Origin: Rotaria sordida
Lineage: Eukaryota; Rotifera; Eurotatoria; Philodinida; Philodinidae
Reading direction: 5' to 3'
Assembly: GCA_905250125.1 (NCBI GenBank)
Contig: CAJNOL010000765.1
Location: forward strand, 1 to 64,000
DNA length: 64,000 nucleotides
The notes beneath the pieces were generated by a model, which was given only the letters and a program-made list of their open reading frames with translations, did not search any database and was not told the origin of the DNA. This document shows positions 38,674 to 51,246 of the stretch, one piece after another. The position numbers and the translations under genes are program-made. Every line of letters begins with the position of its first letter. The stretch's first letter is position 1.

Positions 38674-39045
38674 ATTTGAATTATTCTCAAAAACAAAAAT
38701 ATTTTATTTATATGTTATTATCTCGATTATTATTTGACATTTGAACATGAACAAGATAAAACTTGTCAAATATTTATTTACATTCATGATCTTTGGACTT
38801 TTTTTTTCAATAGAATAAACTGATTTCAAATAAATATATATCATTCGATCTTTTCTCTTGAATTGTAGTTCGAGAAACTATCTATCTAATTGTTCTATTA
38901 TGTTTTTAGTTTTGATTAAATCTCTAAATTAAAAAAAAAAAACAGAACACAAACTAAATAATCAATTCAATATTAATTTCTTATTTAATTAAGATTTAAT
39001 TCAATTCTAAATGAAATTTTATTTGTTTTCTCTTTAAAAAAAATG
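38674..39045. other. AT-rich 3' flank of the ASB-like gene
   Basis: No feature is seen apart from homopolymers. Confidence 0.45.
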
Positions 39046-39739
39046 TTGTAGTAGAAATTGAAATTTAGTAGAATTTAAAATTCTACTAGAAACTTATATT
39101 ATGGAAGTATTTTAATTTTTACAGTAGTAGAAATTTAAATTCTGCTTATATTGATGATGACGTCTCAAGAAAAAAGAAGAAAGAGTGAGGTGGTGTTATG
39201 GGATTGGATGCTAGTGCAAAGAACACCGTACCTCACACCGTGACTCATCCATACCCGCACCATCGCTAACATCTCTCACTCACACTTTTACATTGATTTA
39301 ACAAAATGTAGTTTTTTGGGACTAAGTACAATTGATTCTCAAACACTACCAACACAAATTTACTCAAACTTATAAAGATTATGTTCATAACGATTTTACT
39401 CCAGCTATAGAAGCCAGTGCTTATAATAGTGTTTATGCTGCAAAAAAAACTATCGATGCTAAATAACCAAAGTACCGTATGATACAAAGCGTCATGCTGT
39501 TAAAACGAAATGTTAGCCAAATAAATAGGTATTCACTTTTCGGTATATTCAATAATTTCTTGTGCTGCTCTCTATGTTACTGATAAATAACATGTTCTTC
39601 TGTAGGTCATCATCAATAACAAAAAGAGTATTTAAATATTTACTGTAGTAGAAATTTGCATACTTGCATAATATAAGTTTCTAGTAGAATTTAAAATTCT
39701 TCTATATAGTAGAGAATAAGATTTTAATTTCTACTACAA
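39046..39739. mobile_element. Inverted-repeat element with TTGTAGTAGAAATT ends, ~694 bp
   Basis: The left end (TTGTAGTAGAAATTGAAATT at 39046) and the right end (reverse complement TTGTAGTAGAAATTAAAATC, ending 39739) match. Both arms contain GAATTTAAAATTCT and CTAGTAGAAACTTATATTATG-like blocks, giving about 65-75 bp arms with small indels. A further GTAGTAGAAATTT word occurs inside each arm. The interior carries a less AT-rich block (39165-39290) and a short stop-free stretch reading NDFTPAIEASAYNSVYAAKK. Probably a non-autonomous DNA transposon that has picked up internal sequence. Confidence 0.75.
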
Positions 39740-41606
39740 TATATATATATATATGAATATTCAACACCAAGAAGAAGAAATTTCATCAATGATGATTCAA
39801 AGTCAAGTCTTTTGATATTATGGCGAATTTAAGATAATATTTCGAAACAAAATCGATCATGTTTTGTATGGGATAATAGTTTTATCAGATTATTGAAATG
39901 ACTATTTCAATAATGTTTAACAAATAGGAAAATATTCGACTACGAAGAATTAAATTGAGTTTTATATTAACCATTATGAAAGAGTGAAGCAATTGCATAT
40001 TCATTTATTTCTTTAAAATACTCATAAACGATTCATTCGACAAATTCCTTTATTGAACATAAATATATGTATTTATATTTATGTTGATCTATCAACTCTA
40101 CTAAGGTTACATAAACAACCAATTAAATAGATTTATGCTTGTGCTCTTGTGACTGTAGACATCGGAAAAAAGAGTGATGCTTTTTTCTTAGTAGATATCC
40201 TTCATAAATGAATGAATGAACAAAGAACGGTATTTCTCTGTTATCAATTTGGGTATTCTCATTCGAGAAACACTTTTAAAATTCGTTTATTGATGTTACA
40301 ATGCATTAGATCTAATCAGCTTAGAATGGAACAAATAACAGATAAAAGTGACTCAACAAGAATCATCTTTGTCTTCTTGTTTCATCTAATCAATATTTGA
40401 TTAAAATTTATTACTATTTGTTTGAATTTTCAATAAAAATCAATTATTAGTTCGTTGAAAATAAATTAGTTTGTATTTATGCGAAATTTTTTAGCTAATA
40501 GAGTTTATTTTAAAAAATGAACAAAAGTATTTTATTTATCACATTTTGGACATATCATATAAAGATTTAATCGTAAATTCTATCTAGGAATATTTTTGCA
40601 ATAACAATGACATTCAATGAAAATCGATCGTTTGACAAGAAACTTGTTTTATTTAGATTGATCAACAGAAAATAGTTTGACTTTTTTTTGTTGTTGATAT
40701 ATCAGATGATTAATCAAAGTTCTTCTTCGATTTATTTTTATTAAAAGTTTCTTTCACTTTGATAAACTGTAAATTGACAGTTCCAACCAAGTTAATCTTC
40801 ATTTAGATCGAAGAAAAAATATTTTGGCAAATTGTCAATCATTCATTCGTTAATCTTGATTGATCCATGGAAGGTTTAACATAACCATTAAAATACATCC
40901 AATTGTGACAAATTCCAGTACATTCATATCAATATTGACATTGCTATTGATTGTGATTGAATAGAACATCATTTTTTTGTAAAATAATCTCTTGTATCTT
41001 GATTGATTCGTATATGTTTGACAATGGTCTGATCGATATGCATTACAATTCAAAGATATATATTTTGTTTTCTAAAAAGAATAACAGAAAAATTCTTATT
41101 TTCAACTTATTGTGAGAAATGCATACGTATGAATCATTTCAGTAAAGTTTGAAAAAAATCTTCTGATGATTTTTATTCAATTGGAAAAAAAAATCTATAA
41201 ATAATTTCAATATTATTTTATTTGCTTGTCATTGTTTAATTTGATTGAAGAAAAAAAAACTCGTCAAAGTTTTTCATGCAAAAACAAGAAATTCTAAAAT
41301 AAATTGAAAAGATGAAATTTTCATTATTGTTTAATTATTTTCAAATGTTTATTATTAAATTGACATAAATATTCATTAAGTTGTTCATAAAATTTTAATA
41401 CTAATAAAATAATATTCATCTTGATAGTGAATTCATTTTTTTCTTCTTTATTCAATTTTAAGTTGATTAATGATCAATAATTGTTTGAAAATATATCTAA
41501 AAGAAAATATTTTTATTCTTCTTGTTTAAATGATTTCTTTACTAAAGAAAAATCATTTTATCTGACTATTTTTCATATAAATATTTAAAAATAAAAATAT
41601 GTCGTT
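39740..41606. other. AT-rich non-coding stretch
   Basis: An (AT)n run follows directly at 39740-39753. No supportable gene. Confidence 0.5.
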
Positions 41607-42293
41607 TTACTGATAAAAAGATTGATCATGATAAAAAGAAAGTGTTGATGAAGAAAGATTTTCTTGTTGTCTTGGTGTTGCCGGTGATATAGTTGGTGTT
41701 GTACTATCTTCAATTAATTCATGTTTTGAATAACGATCAATATGTAAATTAATCATATTTAATAGGTCTTCTAAACGAGATAATTCATCAGGATGTACAT
41801 AATCACGATGTATATGAGGTGATGATAATAACATATCTGTTTTGAATTTTTCGAAAGTAGCTAATTTAAATTGACCTATTTCACCAGTCAATTCAGCACA
41901 TGCAACATCGATTTCAATTAATTTATCTTGAGCAGCACGTTCAACTGATTCGATGGTTCGACCTAAACAATTTGGAATATTCTATATAAAAACAAAGTCT
42001 AAATAAATAGAAAAAAATAAAATGTTACGTTTCCATGCTTCTACAAATTGTTGTGCTCGTTGTTTAGTTTCATCAATAGACAATGTATCAAGTCGTACAC
42101 GAATTTGATTAGCACGATCAATAAGAAGATCAAAATGAGGTTCGATTTCAGTTTTATGATGTTCACTCAAATGTTGTAAACAAACTCTTCGTTGACATGC
42201 TGGACATCGACCATAAGCAATACGATGACAACCTCTTATATATTCTTTTTCATCAACATGATGCCAACACTCCAATGGACGATCCACAGACAT
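41607..42293 (-). CDS. B-box-type zinc-finger protein
   Basis: Exons 42293-42029 and 41962-41607 join to 206 aa (66-bp intron, phase 1). Of the visible acceptors only the one ending at 41963 keeps the downstream frame open; the pyrimidine-rich site about 20 bases upstream of it leads to an early stop. Residues 9-47 hold the metal-binding pattern CWHH...GC...YGRCPACQRRVCLQHLSEHH, a B-box-like Cys/His arrangement. The remainder is helical and probably coiled coil (ANQIRVRLDTLSIDETKQRA, IESVERAAQDKLIEID, FKLATFEKFKTDML). No RING finger is present, so ligase activity is not predicted; B-box plus coiled-coil proteins usually mediate protein interaction. Confidence 0.78.
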
Positions 42294-43673
42294 TTATCTA
42301 AAAATTAAATTATTTTTATTGAGTTAAGAAATATGTTTAAACAAAAAATTGATTCATTCTATCATAATTATATTCCAATGGAACAATGGAAATTTTCTTA
42401 TGAAAAATTATTGTTAATCTGTTTCATCAATGAATAAATTTTAATGTAGAATCTATTATTGTCATATTCACTCGTATATTAGATTTTTCTTTATATCTTA
42501 TAATTGATTTTCCATTGTTTTAAAGAAGAATTTTCAAAATAATCAATCTTAGAAAATGGAATCATCTTCAAGATTTAAGATAAATCATTTTTCAACAAAT
42601 GATTATCTTTCGAATAAATACACATGTATATATGATTTTTATTCTATTTTAATTTAACCATTTCTACATAATACAATATAAAGAAAAAACAGATCAAACT
42701 TTCTTTCTTTTTTTTTTTTAGACGGAACAAGACAAATATATATTTGCTTAAACAACATACAATATCAGATAAATCCAATCTATAAATTACTAAAAAAAGT
42801 TCAATTCACATTACATCCATTTTAAGTTATACGGGAAAATCTTTCTTTCTTCTTTAAAAATTTAAAAAAAAAAAGAAAATTAATATTGAAATTGTATACT
42901 ATATATATATATGTAGTTTCAATAAACAACACAAAAAAATATAAATTACTAAACGATTGACAGAAAATTAAAACGAACGTTAAAAACAATATGTTGATTA
43001 TTAAATTTGAACAAAAAAAAAAAGAGTACTATATTTATAGAAAAAGTCAATTGTTTTATAATAGTGTTATATTCGTTGACAATTATTTTGATTTATTGAG
43101 AAACAAGCTGAAGAAAAGTGAAAGTATACAAATAAAATCAATGAATTATATTTGTTTCCTGATTGTATTCATTTCATTTAAATTATTTAAATATGATTTC
43201 AATATCGATAATCTTTTTTGTCTTATATTTTAATTTAAAAAAATTTATCTTTTTCAATATTATTTCATTGATTAACAATTAATTCGGATTAATTTATTAA
43301 ACATTAGTTTTTAAATATGAATTCGATCGATTGATGAACAAACTTTTTAAACAATATTAATCTAAACATAAATTATTTAACTAAAGTAAAATATTCAAAA
43401 AACTAAATATTTACTTGAAGAGATCTTCCAATTTTATCCATAAAATAATTAATTGACAATGATCACGTTATTCACATAAATTATAATAAAAATATTCAAG
43501 ATATTTATAACTAATAACAATTATTGGTCAATGATTCGAATCTTTGTTTTCTTTTTTCTAATTTAATCATATTAAATTGAAAATTAAAAAAACAAAATAT
43601 TTAACAACTCATCATAAATAAGAACAACATTTCTTTTTTTTTTGCTTGAAGATATTTTAATGAATAAGCATAG
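42294..43673. other. AT-rich non-coding stretch
   Basis: No supportable gene; a short frame at 42991-43233 is AT-driven. Confidence 0.5.
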
Positions 43674-43856
43674 GTCTACTTGCTCTTCGTCGAAAGTATT
43701 TTTTGGTCACGGAGGACGCCCCAAAGGTGAGAGTGAGGGCAAAATGAGTTGATCTCTTCATGGTGAGCAAGCCTATATAAGAACTAAAGGGCTCACAACA
43801 GTCCAAAGCGTCCTACAGGTCTTTCGACGAAATGCTTTTCGGCGAAGAGGGTTACA
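43674..43856. mobile_element. Short inverted-repeat element, ~185 bp (related half copy at 27.6 kb)
   Basis: The left end reads CTTGCTCTTCGTCGAAAGTA and continues to GGAGGACGCCCCAAAGG. The reverse complement of the right end reads CCCTCTTCGCCGAAAAGC, then TTTCGTCGAAAGACC and GGACGCTTTGG. The order of blocks is the same in both arms. GC content is clearly above the flanks. A second, truncated copy in reverse orientation lies at 27590-27710, showing that this is a dispersed family. Confidence 0.75.
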
Positions 43857-44353
43857 ACCTAAGCATATCCTTTTTAGAAGCTAAAAAAAAACTACGAAGA
43901 TGTTTTTGATGTTAATGCTTTATCACATACAGCTTCATTTGTTTCATCATATGTTCTTCCTAATGGAAGATAGCGATTATTATCTATTTAACTTTCTTGT
44001 TTTCTTTTTTATTCAAGAAAACTTTTTTTCTTTCGTTTATTATATTTCTCTATCTTTTTTCTCAATATTGAAATTCGATGTTAACTCAGAAAAACAATTA
44101 ACAAGTTTTTTTATATGAAATTAATAAAATATCAGTTAAATCTGTTAAAACAGAAATAATTATTCGACGATATTGATTTGTTCGATCGAATATTTCAAGA
44201 TACAATTTAATTTCAAGAATTGTTTTATTTTCTAAAAAGAAAAAAAAAATAAACACCGAGACTCAGACTCATTTTCCATTAATTAGAAAAAGAAAAGAAG
44301 AAGAAGAGGACAATTTTAAAGAATAATCAATAAATACAAGAAAAAAACGAATA
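43857..44353. other. Non-coding flank
   Basis: AT-rich; no feature other than the 3' side of the FAM102-like gene. Confidence 0.45.
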
Positions 44354-46015
44354 TTAAGTAGATACAAAAAGAGATGCTGATGACGATGAACCAACATGTG
44401 CTGTTCCATCTTCATTATACATTAAACATAAATAACCTTAAATTGAATTTAAATTATTTTTAAATTTCATTAAAAAAGAAAACTTTAACAAACCATTTGG
44501 ATTTTCTACTGTTTTTGCAGTATTATTAAGTACACTATTGACTATTTCGTTTGCATCAACTCTAGTTGAATGTAATCGTCGTTGAATATCTCCAAATTGA
44601 TCAATACATGGAGTCTAAATTAATAATATAATCATATTATTTTTAGAAAATTTTCTAAACTAACTCTTCTTTTATTAATTAAACGTCGTTGTGATTGATA
44701 ATGACTCTCTTCGTCACTGCCTTGTCTAAAAAAAAACACACAAGATATTTTATAATCGAATCAAAGATTTTTTTTTTTTTTGCTTCATTAAAGCAGCAAG
44801 AAGAACAAGAAAGCAGGAATATATATCCATGCGTCTACCTGCAATTAGAAAGCATATTCGGATCAGAATGAACATTGTGAAAATGATGAGACCCGTATAA
44901 AATATGTCTAAGAATTTCTTTTTTCTACGTTTTGTGTGATGACAAAAGAAAAACAAAAATACTAACCTTAAATGATTTTTATCCGGAGGATTTGAATTAT
45001 TTGTACTATTGATACTAGTTGTTGAATAATTTGAACACATACTACTTTTACTTGCTTGACGAGAATGACCTCGATTGGAATTTGTGGTCAATGGAGGATA
45101 AAGTTCACCAGCAGATCCGGTCATTGTTGATGAACATTCATCTTTATTATATATAATTTTTTTTTTTGAAAGAAAAATAATACAAATTAACAAACCTGGA
45201 AATGGTTCATGGATTTTTTTATTCGATGGAGTTTGTTCAATTTTTATATATGGATGATCATTATCTGGTCTTGAAAAAGAACAAAAAAAAAAAAGAAATT
45301 TACATTTTATTTAATTATTTTAAATTCAAAACTAAACTAACCTTCGAAAAATATGATCACCTTCAAGAACAGTTACTTTCATTCTTATTTCAAGATAAGC
45401 ATTCGATGGACTACTATTCGTTTGTTTATAACCATTAAGTAAACATGCTTTTGATTCATCACCAGTTCCAGCAACGGATGCTAAATCCAAATCATAATAA
45501 CCTATTTTTTCATATGAATGACCAGCACGTCCTTCCTTTATAAAAAAGAAATAATAAGAAATATTTTAGTTCTTTTTTTTATTTTTTCAAACAAACTTTT
45601 CGAATTGAAATTCGACAATAACAGTGATCAAGTGTAAAATTATCAATACGTGATGTCATTTTGACTTGAAAATGATCACCGATATTAAATTCAACTTTAT
45701 TTTCATGAACTTCAAATCGTCTATTAATATATAATAATAAAATATTTTCAAAAAAAAAATAAAAATAAATAATCAATCTTACTCATGACATGTATAAATA
45801 TGATTTCCACCATTAAGAAGACGAATTTTGAAAAAAAATTTTCCACTTGCATATGGAAGAGAAAGTACACGTTCAACTTTTAAATCAACATCAAATGTAT
45901 GACGACGTTTACGATTAAATGTAGATAAAAGACTATTTGTTCCTTTTCCATTTACTGTTTCATTTGGATTTTTTGTTTCACTTTCATCCATATTATTTGC
46001 CATTGGACTGATCAT
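44354..46015 (-). CDS. FAM102/EEIG1 homologue with N-terminal C2-type domain
   Basis: Eight exons: 46015-45783, 45720-45597, 45535-45342, 45269-45196, 45141-44967, 44725-44665, 44614-44494 and 44436-44354. Together they give 354 aa with every phase consistent. The NT-C2 domain (about 38-185) reads TFDVDLKVERVLSLPYASGK, FFFKIRLLNGG, an FRVSVRK-like RISIRK strand, then KIGYYDLDLASVAGTG, KACLLNGY and YLEIRMKVTVLEGDHIFRR. These blocks align in order with vertebrate FAM102A/B. A Ser/Asn-rich linker follows (NRGHSRQASKSSMCSNYSTT). Near the C-terminus RVDANEIVNSVL and GYLCLMYNEDGTAHVGS match the conserved tail of the family. FAM102A (EEIG1) is known as a membrane-associated adaptor in vertebrates; the role in rotifers is unknown. 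Confidence 0.9.
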
Positions 46016-49000
46016 CGCAAAAGAATCTTAAGCTAAAAATAACATTTTTTTTTTTGTTTTCTTTTTTAAACATAACAACCACTCATCACCTATTTCATCG
46101 AATAAAACACCTACATGTTTTTCTTTTTCTCATTCATCAAACAGAAACACACACATGACCAATGTATTAATATAAATGCGGCAACATTGTTTAAAAGCAT
46201 AGAAACAATAAATAAATTTTGTTTTTTCTTTAATAAGTCAAATAAGATATGAGAAAAACATTCATTCAATATTATTTTATCGGTCACAGAAACATTACGT
46301 TTTGTTTTTTTTTTGTCGTAGGTGAATGTAAAATAAATATTCTATCAATTGTCCATCAATAATAACAATATTTTACCCAAAATGAGTAATTAGACTACAT
46401 TTATCCAATTAGATAGAAGCTAAATTACTATTTTTTTTAAATGAAGTTAAAGAGATGCTTTTCTTCATTATATATGTATTATTTAAAGTAATTTATTTAT
46501 TTGTTATGTTATTCATCAAAATTGAATAACTTGATGCATTGCGACATCTACCGTTGATGTTTTTATGACTGTGCCAAAAGAATATCTTATAAAGTTTCTC
46601 ATCAAAAAACACTTTGCTGTTTAATGAATATTTTCATAGATAAAAAATGGTGTGTAGTTAATCTTAAAGAAATAAAAATGGTACAAAAATGGATATATAA
46701 GAGACCTCTAAAAGCGAGAAGGAACTTCGCTCTTGAACTATCATGAAGTCTCTTGAAGGAGAAACACAATTTTCGCATAGGGATGCTGTGTGAAATTATG
46801 CTGTAAAAGTAGTAGACATTTTGAAAGAGACCTTCAGCTAAAATAGCTGGAGTGATCCAAATATCCTAGTGTAACTTTTAACTGATAAAAAACCAATCGA
46901 TATAGGTTTCACTATTTTAAAAATTGTATAACAACGTTTCGTTCGTTTATCGAGATATTTTTAGGTTCTATATAAGGCACATTGGGCTATTGAATGGTAG
47001 TTTCTTTTTATTATTTTATCAGCATGTATCAGAAATAAGTCGTCATTATTTCTATTGGAATGATCCCATTTATCCGAGCTAACTGTACTCTTTTAATATA
47101 TAAAAAGGGACGATGATTATGAATATATGCTATTTTCATCGAGCGAGCACTCATCTTTCAAAATCTCTCCATTGTCTAGAAAGTGTTCAGAGCGTAAAAT
47201 CCCATTTAATATTTTAGAAAAGTTCATATGAATTCAAACACGATTTTCCAATTAGAAAACCAAAGCTTGAATTTCTATTTTCTCAATTATGGTATTTGCG
47301 ATAAGATAAAAATTCATTGACGAATTCATATAGGTTTTACTCAATTTTCTATAGCTTATTTTCGAATTTGTAGTATACAATATTCAAAATATTGAGCCAT
47401 CTACATTACGTACAACTAACCGATATTATCGATTTATATCCATAATAAGTGATCATTCTATTAGAATGCTAAAACGAACGAGCGGTTTAGAGTTTCAGGA
47501 GTCGAATTTCACAATTCTCTTCCAATATGAAAAGTAAAGTAAAAAAAAAAAAGCAAATATATCCGATTGATTAGCTAATAGTTTTTAATGGAAAATAAAT
47601 TTCAATGAAACGCAAAATGTCCTCCCGATATTTTGATTATTTTGTGTTCAAATGGTAAAACTATCCGTCTCTTTTTAATCTGCTTGTTCAATATTTAACA
47701 AGTAAAACTGCAATACATTGTCAATGAAGTCTGATGATTAGTATATGTGTGAACGAAGCAAAATCATATGAATGATATCTATTTATTTCAATATTCTTTT
47801 CTCTCTTTTCGTAGAAAACAATTTGATTATTGTCTCATTATCTTCTAACTCATACAAATGAGTTATAGTAAAAAAAAATAAAAAACAATTTTGTCAAAAC
47901 AAGAAAATAGATAGATGTTCAATGTATTCAATAGGAAAGAAGAAAGTCAAACAAAAACAAAAAAAGAGCGCATCATTTAATTTCAATTATTTTCTGTTAA
48001 GGTTTTTGTTTTTAGGCGTGCAGCCTTTAATTGTGATGATTTGTTGGAACAACATGAAAATATATTATTCTTGATCTGTGGTTCGCATGAAACGAATATG
48101 TAGTATAATAGAGCAATTTCTCTGCAAAAAATTCCGTTCAAGTTTTTCCTTGATCGATTGTTCATTGTTCAATCTAGTGACTTCCAGATACACAATGATT
48201 AAGTTAGACTTTTACCAAAATAGAGAAAAAGATTAGATTTTTCCACACTAACGTTCATGAAATTTTTAAAAAAAACACAAAATACGATTTACTTGTCGTA
48301 ACATATCTGAAAGTAAAACGTCTACGTTCAGCTGTAAGGTGAAATGACACAATTTTGAATTCTAATTAAATATTAATTCATTGTCAAGAGTTTTATCAAA
48401 ACACGAAGTCGAGATCCAATATTTCCATATCATATAATTTAATCTATTTTTTTAATGATATTACATTTTCTATTCAATCTCAAATGTGAAGATTATGAAG
48501 CTATTCAATAACTATGAATTAAGATCGTCAAAGAAATTTAATACTGTCTTCATTATAAACTAAAATCACGATATACTGAGGATGTATTAAAAGTGATGAA
48601 ATTCATATTCTATCAAAATACAGAAAGCTTGAGAACAACAAAATCTTTCCATATGTGATTCTAGTACCAATCAGTGCTCTATACGTCTGCACGAAACCTT
48701 CATTATCAGTCAACTGATATAGTTATATGAAAAATTTTGATAGAATCCATACACCATGATTTTTAGATGAATACAGAAAATTTCCGTTCTTGAACATTAA
48801 AATACGTACTACACTTAACACTCAACCGAAATCGATTCATGTTAAATTATATTCTGTTTTCGACGAGCAAGCTGCATCTTATAATATAATGACCCGATTG
48901 TTAAAATCGTTTTATGGCAGTCAATCATGACTTGGTCCGTCTGTAATCGAGAGAATATGTGAAAAATACCGAAGAAGTCTGACGCCCTATTGATAATGAC

Positions 49001-49059
49001 TCTCATCTTACAATTCATGAATTACAAGTGTTAACTGCCATGAGTTGTGGCATCACCAA
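46016..49059. other. Long non-coding stretch
   Basis: About 3 kb without supportable genes. Short imperfect hairpins occur near 46711-46735 (AGCGAGAAGGAACTTCGCT) and 46846-46855. Probably decayed repeat sequence. Confidence 0.45.
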
Positions 49060-49700
49060 ACAAATCAGTTCCAACTATTCGAAACTGAAAAAAATAAGAC
49101 TGCTCTCTAAGTACTCAAATAGCTGACAGAAAACCAAGAAGTTTGTATTTTTTTAAGAAAATTTGGCGAAATTCCAACAAATGATATGACCATTATATGA
49201 TGTAGTGACAAGTAACGAGTCATAGTTTTATTATAAACAAATGAGTCGAAAAATCACCGAATACTTCCTAGATATCAATCGAAGGAACTCCATCTACTAC
49301 AGTTCGACGAAGTTGTTTTACTTCAAAAACTCTGTTGCATCTATTTCAAAACAACTGTACATCTGATAATCTATTATGTCGAACAAAGACAAACCATCAA
49401 TCACCAATATATCATATCGAGGTTTGATTGAAACTGCTCATTGACAAAAATTAGAATAAAAGACTAGCATCTAATACACATACCACAAAGCATCATCAAG
49501 ACAATGTCAAATTATACGTTCATAAAGATGTGTTGAACTATATTGAATCGAAAGGCATCAAAAATATTCAAGAACCATTGAATTCTCTAAATCTGGCATC
49601 GTATGATTTTTTGATCTAATTAAACAGAATATAATCCAACCACCAAGGTACTATATTCTTGCACTCCTTCGTAGCTAAGATTATGAACTCGATTAATAAA
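49060..49700 (+). pseudogene. Decayed mariner transposase (D34D)
   Basis: Fragments line up with mariner transposases. Near 49204 VTSNES-stop-FYYKQMSRK matches the VTGDESWFYY block, but the first catalytic Asp reads Asn and the Trp is a stop. Near 49372 IYYVEQRQTINHQ matches the GQTIN block. From 49491 the stop-free segment HHQDNVKLYVHKDVLNYIES, continuing to NSLNLASYD, matches HHDNARPH...SPDLAP-D. The last two catalytic Asp positions are separated by exactly 34 residues, the mariner spacing. Stops and frameshifts make it non-functional. I could not place its terminal repeats. Confidence 0.82.
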
Positions 49701-51246
49701 GATAACTATTAAAAAAAAGTTTCGAAAATGACTTCAATGAATGTAACTGTATCTTGAACATTTGATGAAATAACATTTTGAACAACTTGTTTCTATATTT
49801 TTTGTTCTTCAAAATCTCATAACTTTTGATGTGCCACAAGTATACGACTAGAGAATCATTCCTACCGAATGTTTATTCATCTTAGACTTAAAGATTATAC
49901 TGTTTCTGTTTCCTATTGTATTTTTTTGTATAGTTTTCCAATAAACAAAACAGTTCGACTCAAACAATTTCATGATTCTAATACAATTTATTTCTTTTTC
50001 CCAATATTTAAATATGTTCTCCGTGAGCTTCACAAAAAATACGAGTGAAAGCTCAGAACAGATGAAACGATTATACAAAATATGATCTTCGTTTCATTTT
50101 AATACTCTTTACTGAATGAAAATATTGCCAGAGAACTATTTTCACATGGTCCATGCTTAACAAAATAGGCAAAGACTTAACTTAGTTCTTCAAGCAGAGG
50201 ATCATGCATCTCATGTTCTCTCCAGTAGGCACATCTAGAAGATAAATACGAAAATCATTATTCATGTTTCTCTTGCACTCTCTTAAAAGTTCTACAGTCA
50301 GAGAGCGTTCTCTTAAGCATAACTGTCAAAAGAATATAGAGATACAGAAGTACCTGACGAGCTCAAAGATGCCCAATTTGTGATATCATAATACTCCACA
50401 GCTAGTTAAAGACACATTTCAATGGTCTTTCGACTAGTAAGAAAATAAACAAAATTTCGCAGCACAGTGCACTTCAACCATCAAAGTACAACATCAAATG
50501 ATATACGAAATATGATTATCCCCAAAAAATTCACATTGAACACAGTCAACAATGATAAACAGCAAGCAGCAGGTTACGAAAAGCCTCCAATAGGAACCTC
50601 TAGTTTTCCCTTATACTCTTCAAGATTACTACCATTCTTAAACACTAAAAATCTACAACAAAACAAATCTATCAAAAATTCTAGTGTCATAATAAATACA
50701 GGTTTGCTCAGTTTCCCTTGTCAAAGCAAAATTCTTCTTCCATGCGAAATTCATACATAGCATCTATCTAACTAAACATCATTCTATACATATGCGTAAG
50801 TTTATAAGATCTATCGTGAACCACAATGTACAACATATATATGCTAACTTTGTTCAACTCACAAACAACCAACCGAAAGACTTCTGCTCATTGATAAGGG
50901 TCATATCCGAAATTATCTCAAATTGCTCGACTCTAAGGATATATATATATACGTGTCGCAGGTTAGGGTATCAAGTTCGTTACATTTGCGGCAGCAACAA
51001 TATGTTACCGACTGCAACAATATTGTGATAGCACTTTTTTCTTGGTAAAATACCGAAAATATCTCATTCTTTTCAATTGACTCACATTTAATATAAGCCA
51101 GTTATTAATTTAATTATTGAGTAGAAATTTCTTTAGTTGAATAGGAAAATACACTATCGATTATTTTCGTAATAACAAAAACACACACACACATACACAC
51201 AAAGAAAAACAAGTTTATTTTGACAAAAAAAAAACAAATCTATTGA
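49701..51246. other. Non-coding stretch, probably with repeat debris
   Basis: Two short plus frames (50467-50760 from a GTG, 50792-51028) have no recognisable motif. A CA/CACACAT microsatellite lies at 51180-51202. Confidence 0.45.

Noticed and set aside
41963..41995. Alternative acceptor (TTTATATAG) for exon 2 of the B-box gene
   Set aside because: Using it shifts the frame into an early stop; the next AG restores the long conserved frame.
42991..43233. 80-aa plus frame rich in Phe/Tyr/Lys
   Set aside because: AT-driven composition, no motif, no neighbouring exon signals.
51180..51202. CA-rich microsatellite as a possible regulatory element
   Set aside because: Simple-sequence tract in the 3' flank of the Tudor gene; nothing beyond a microsatellite can be supported.
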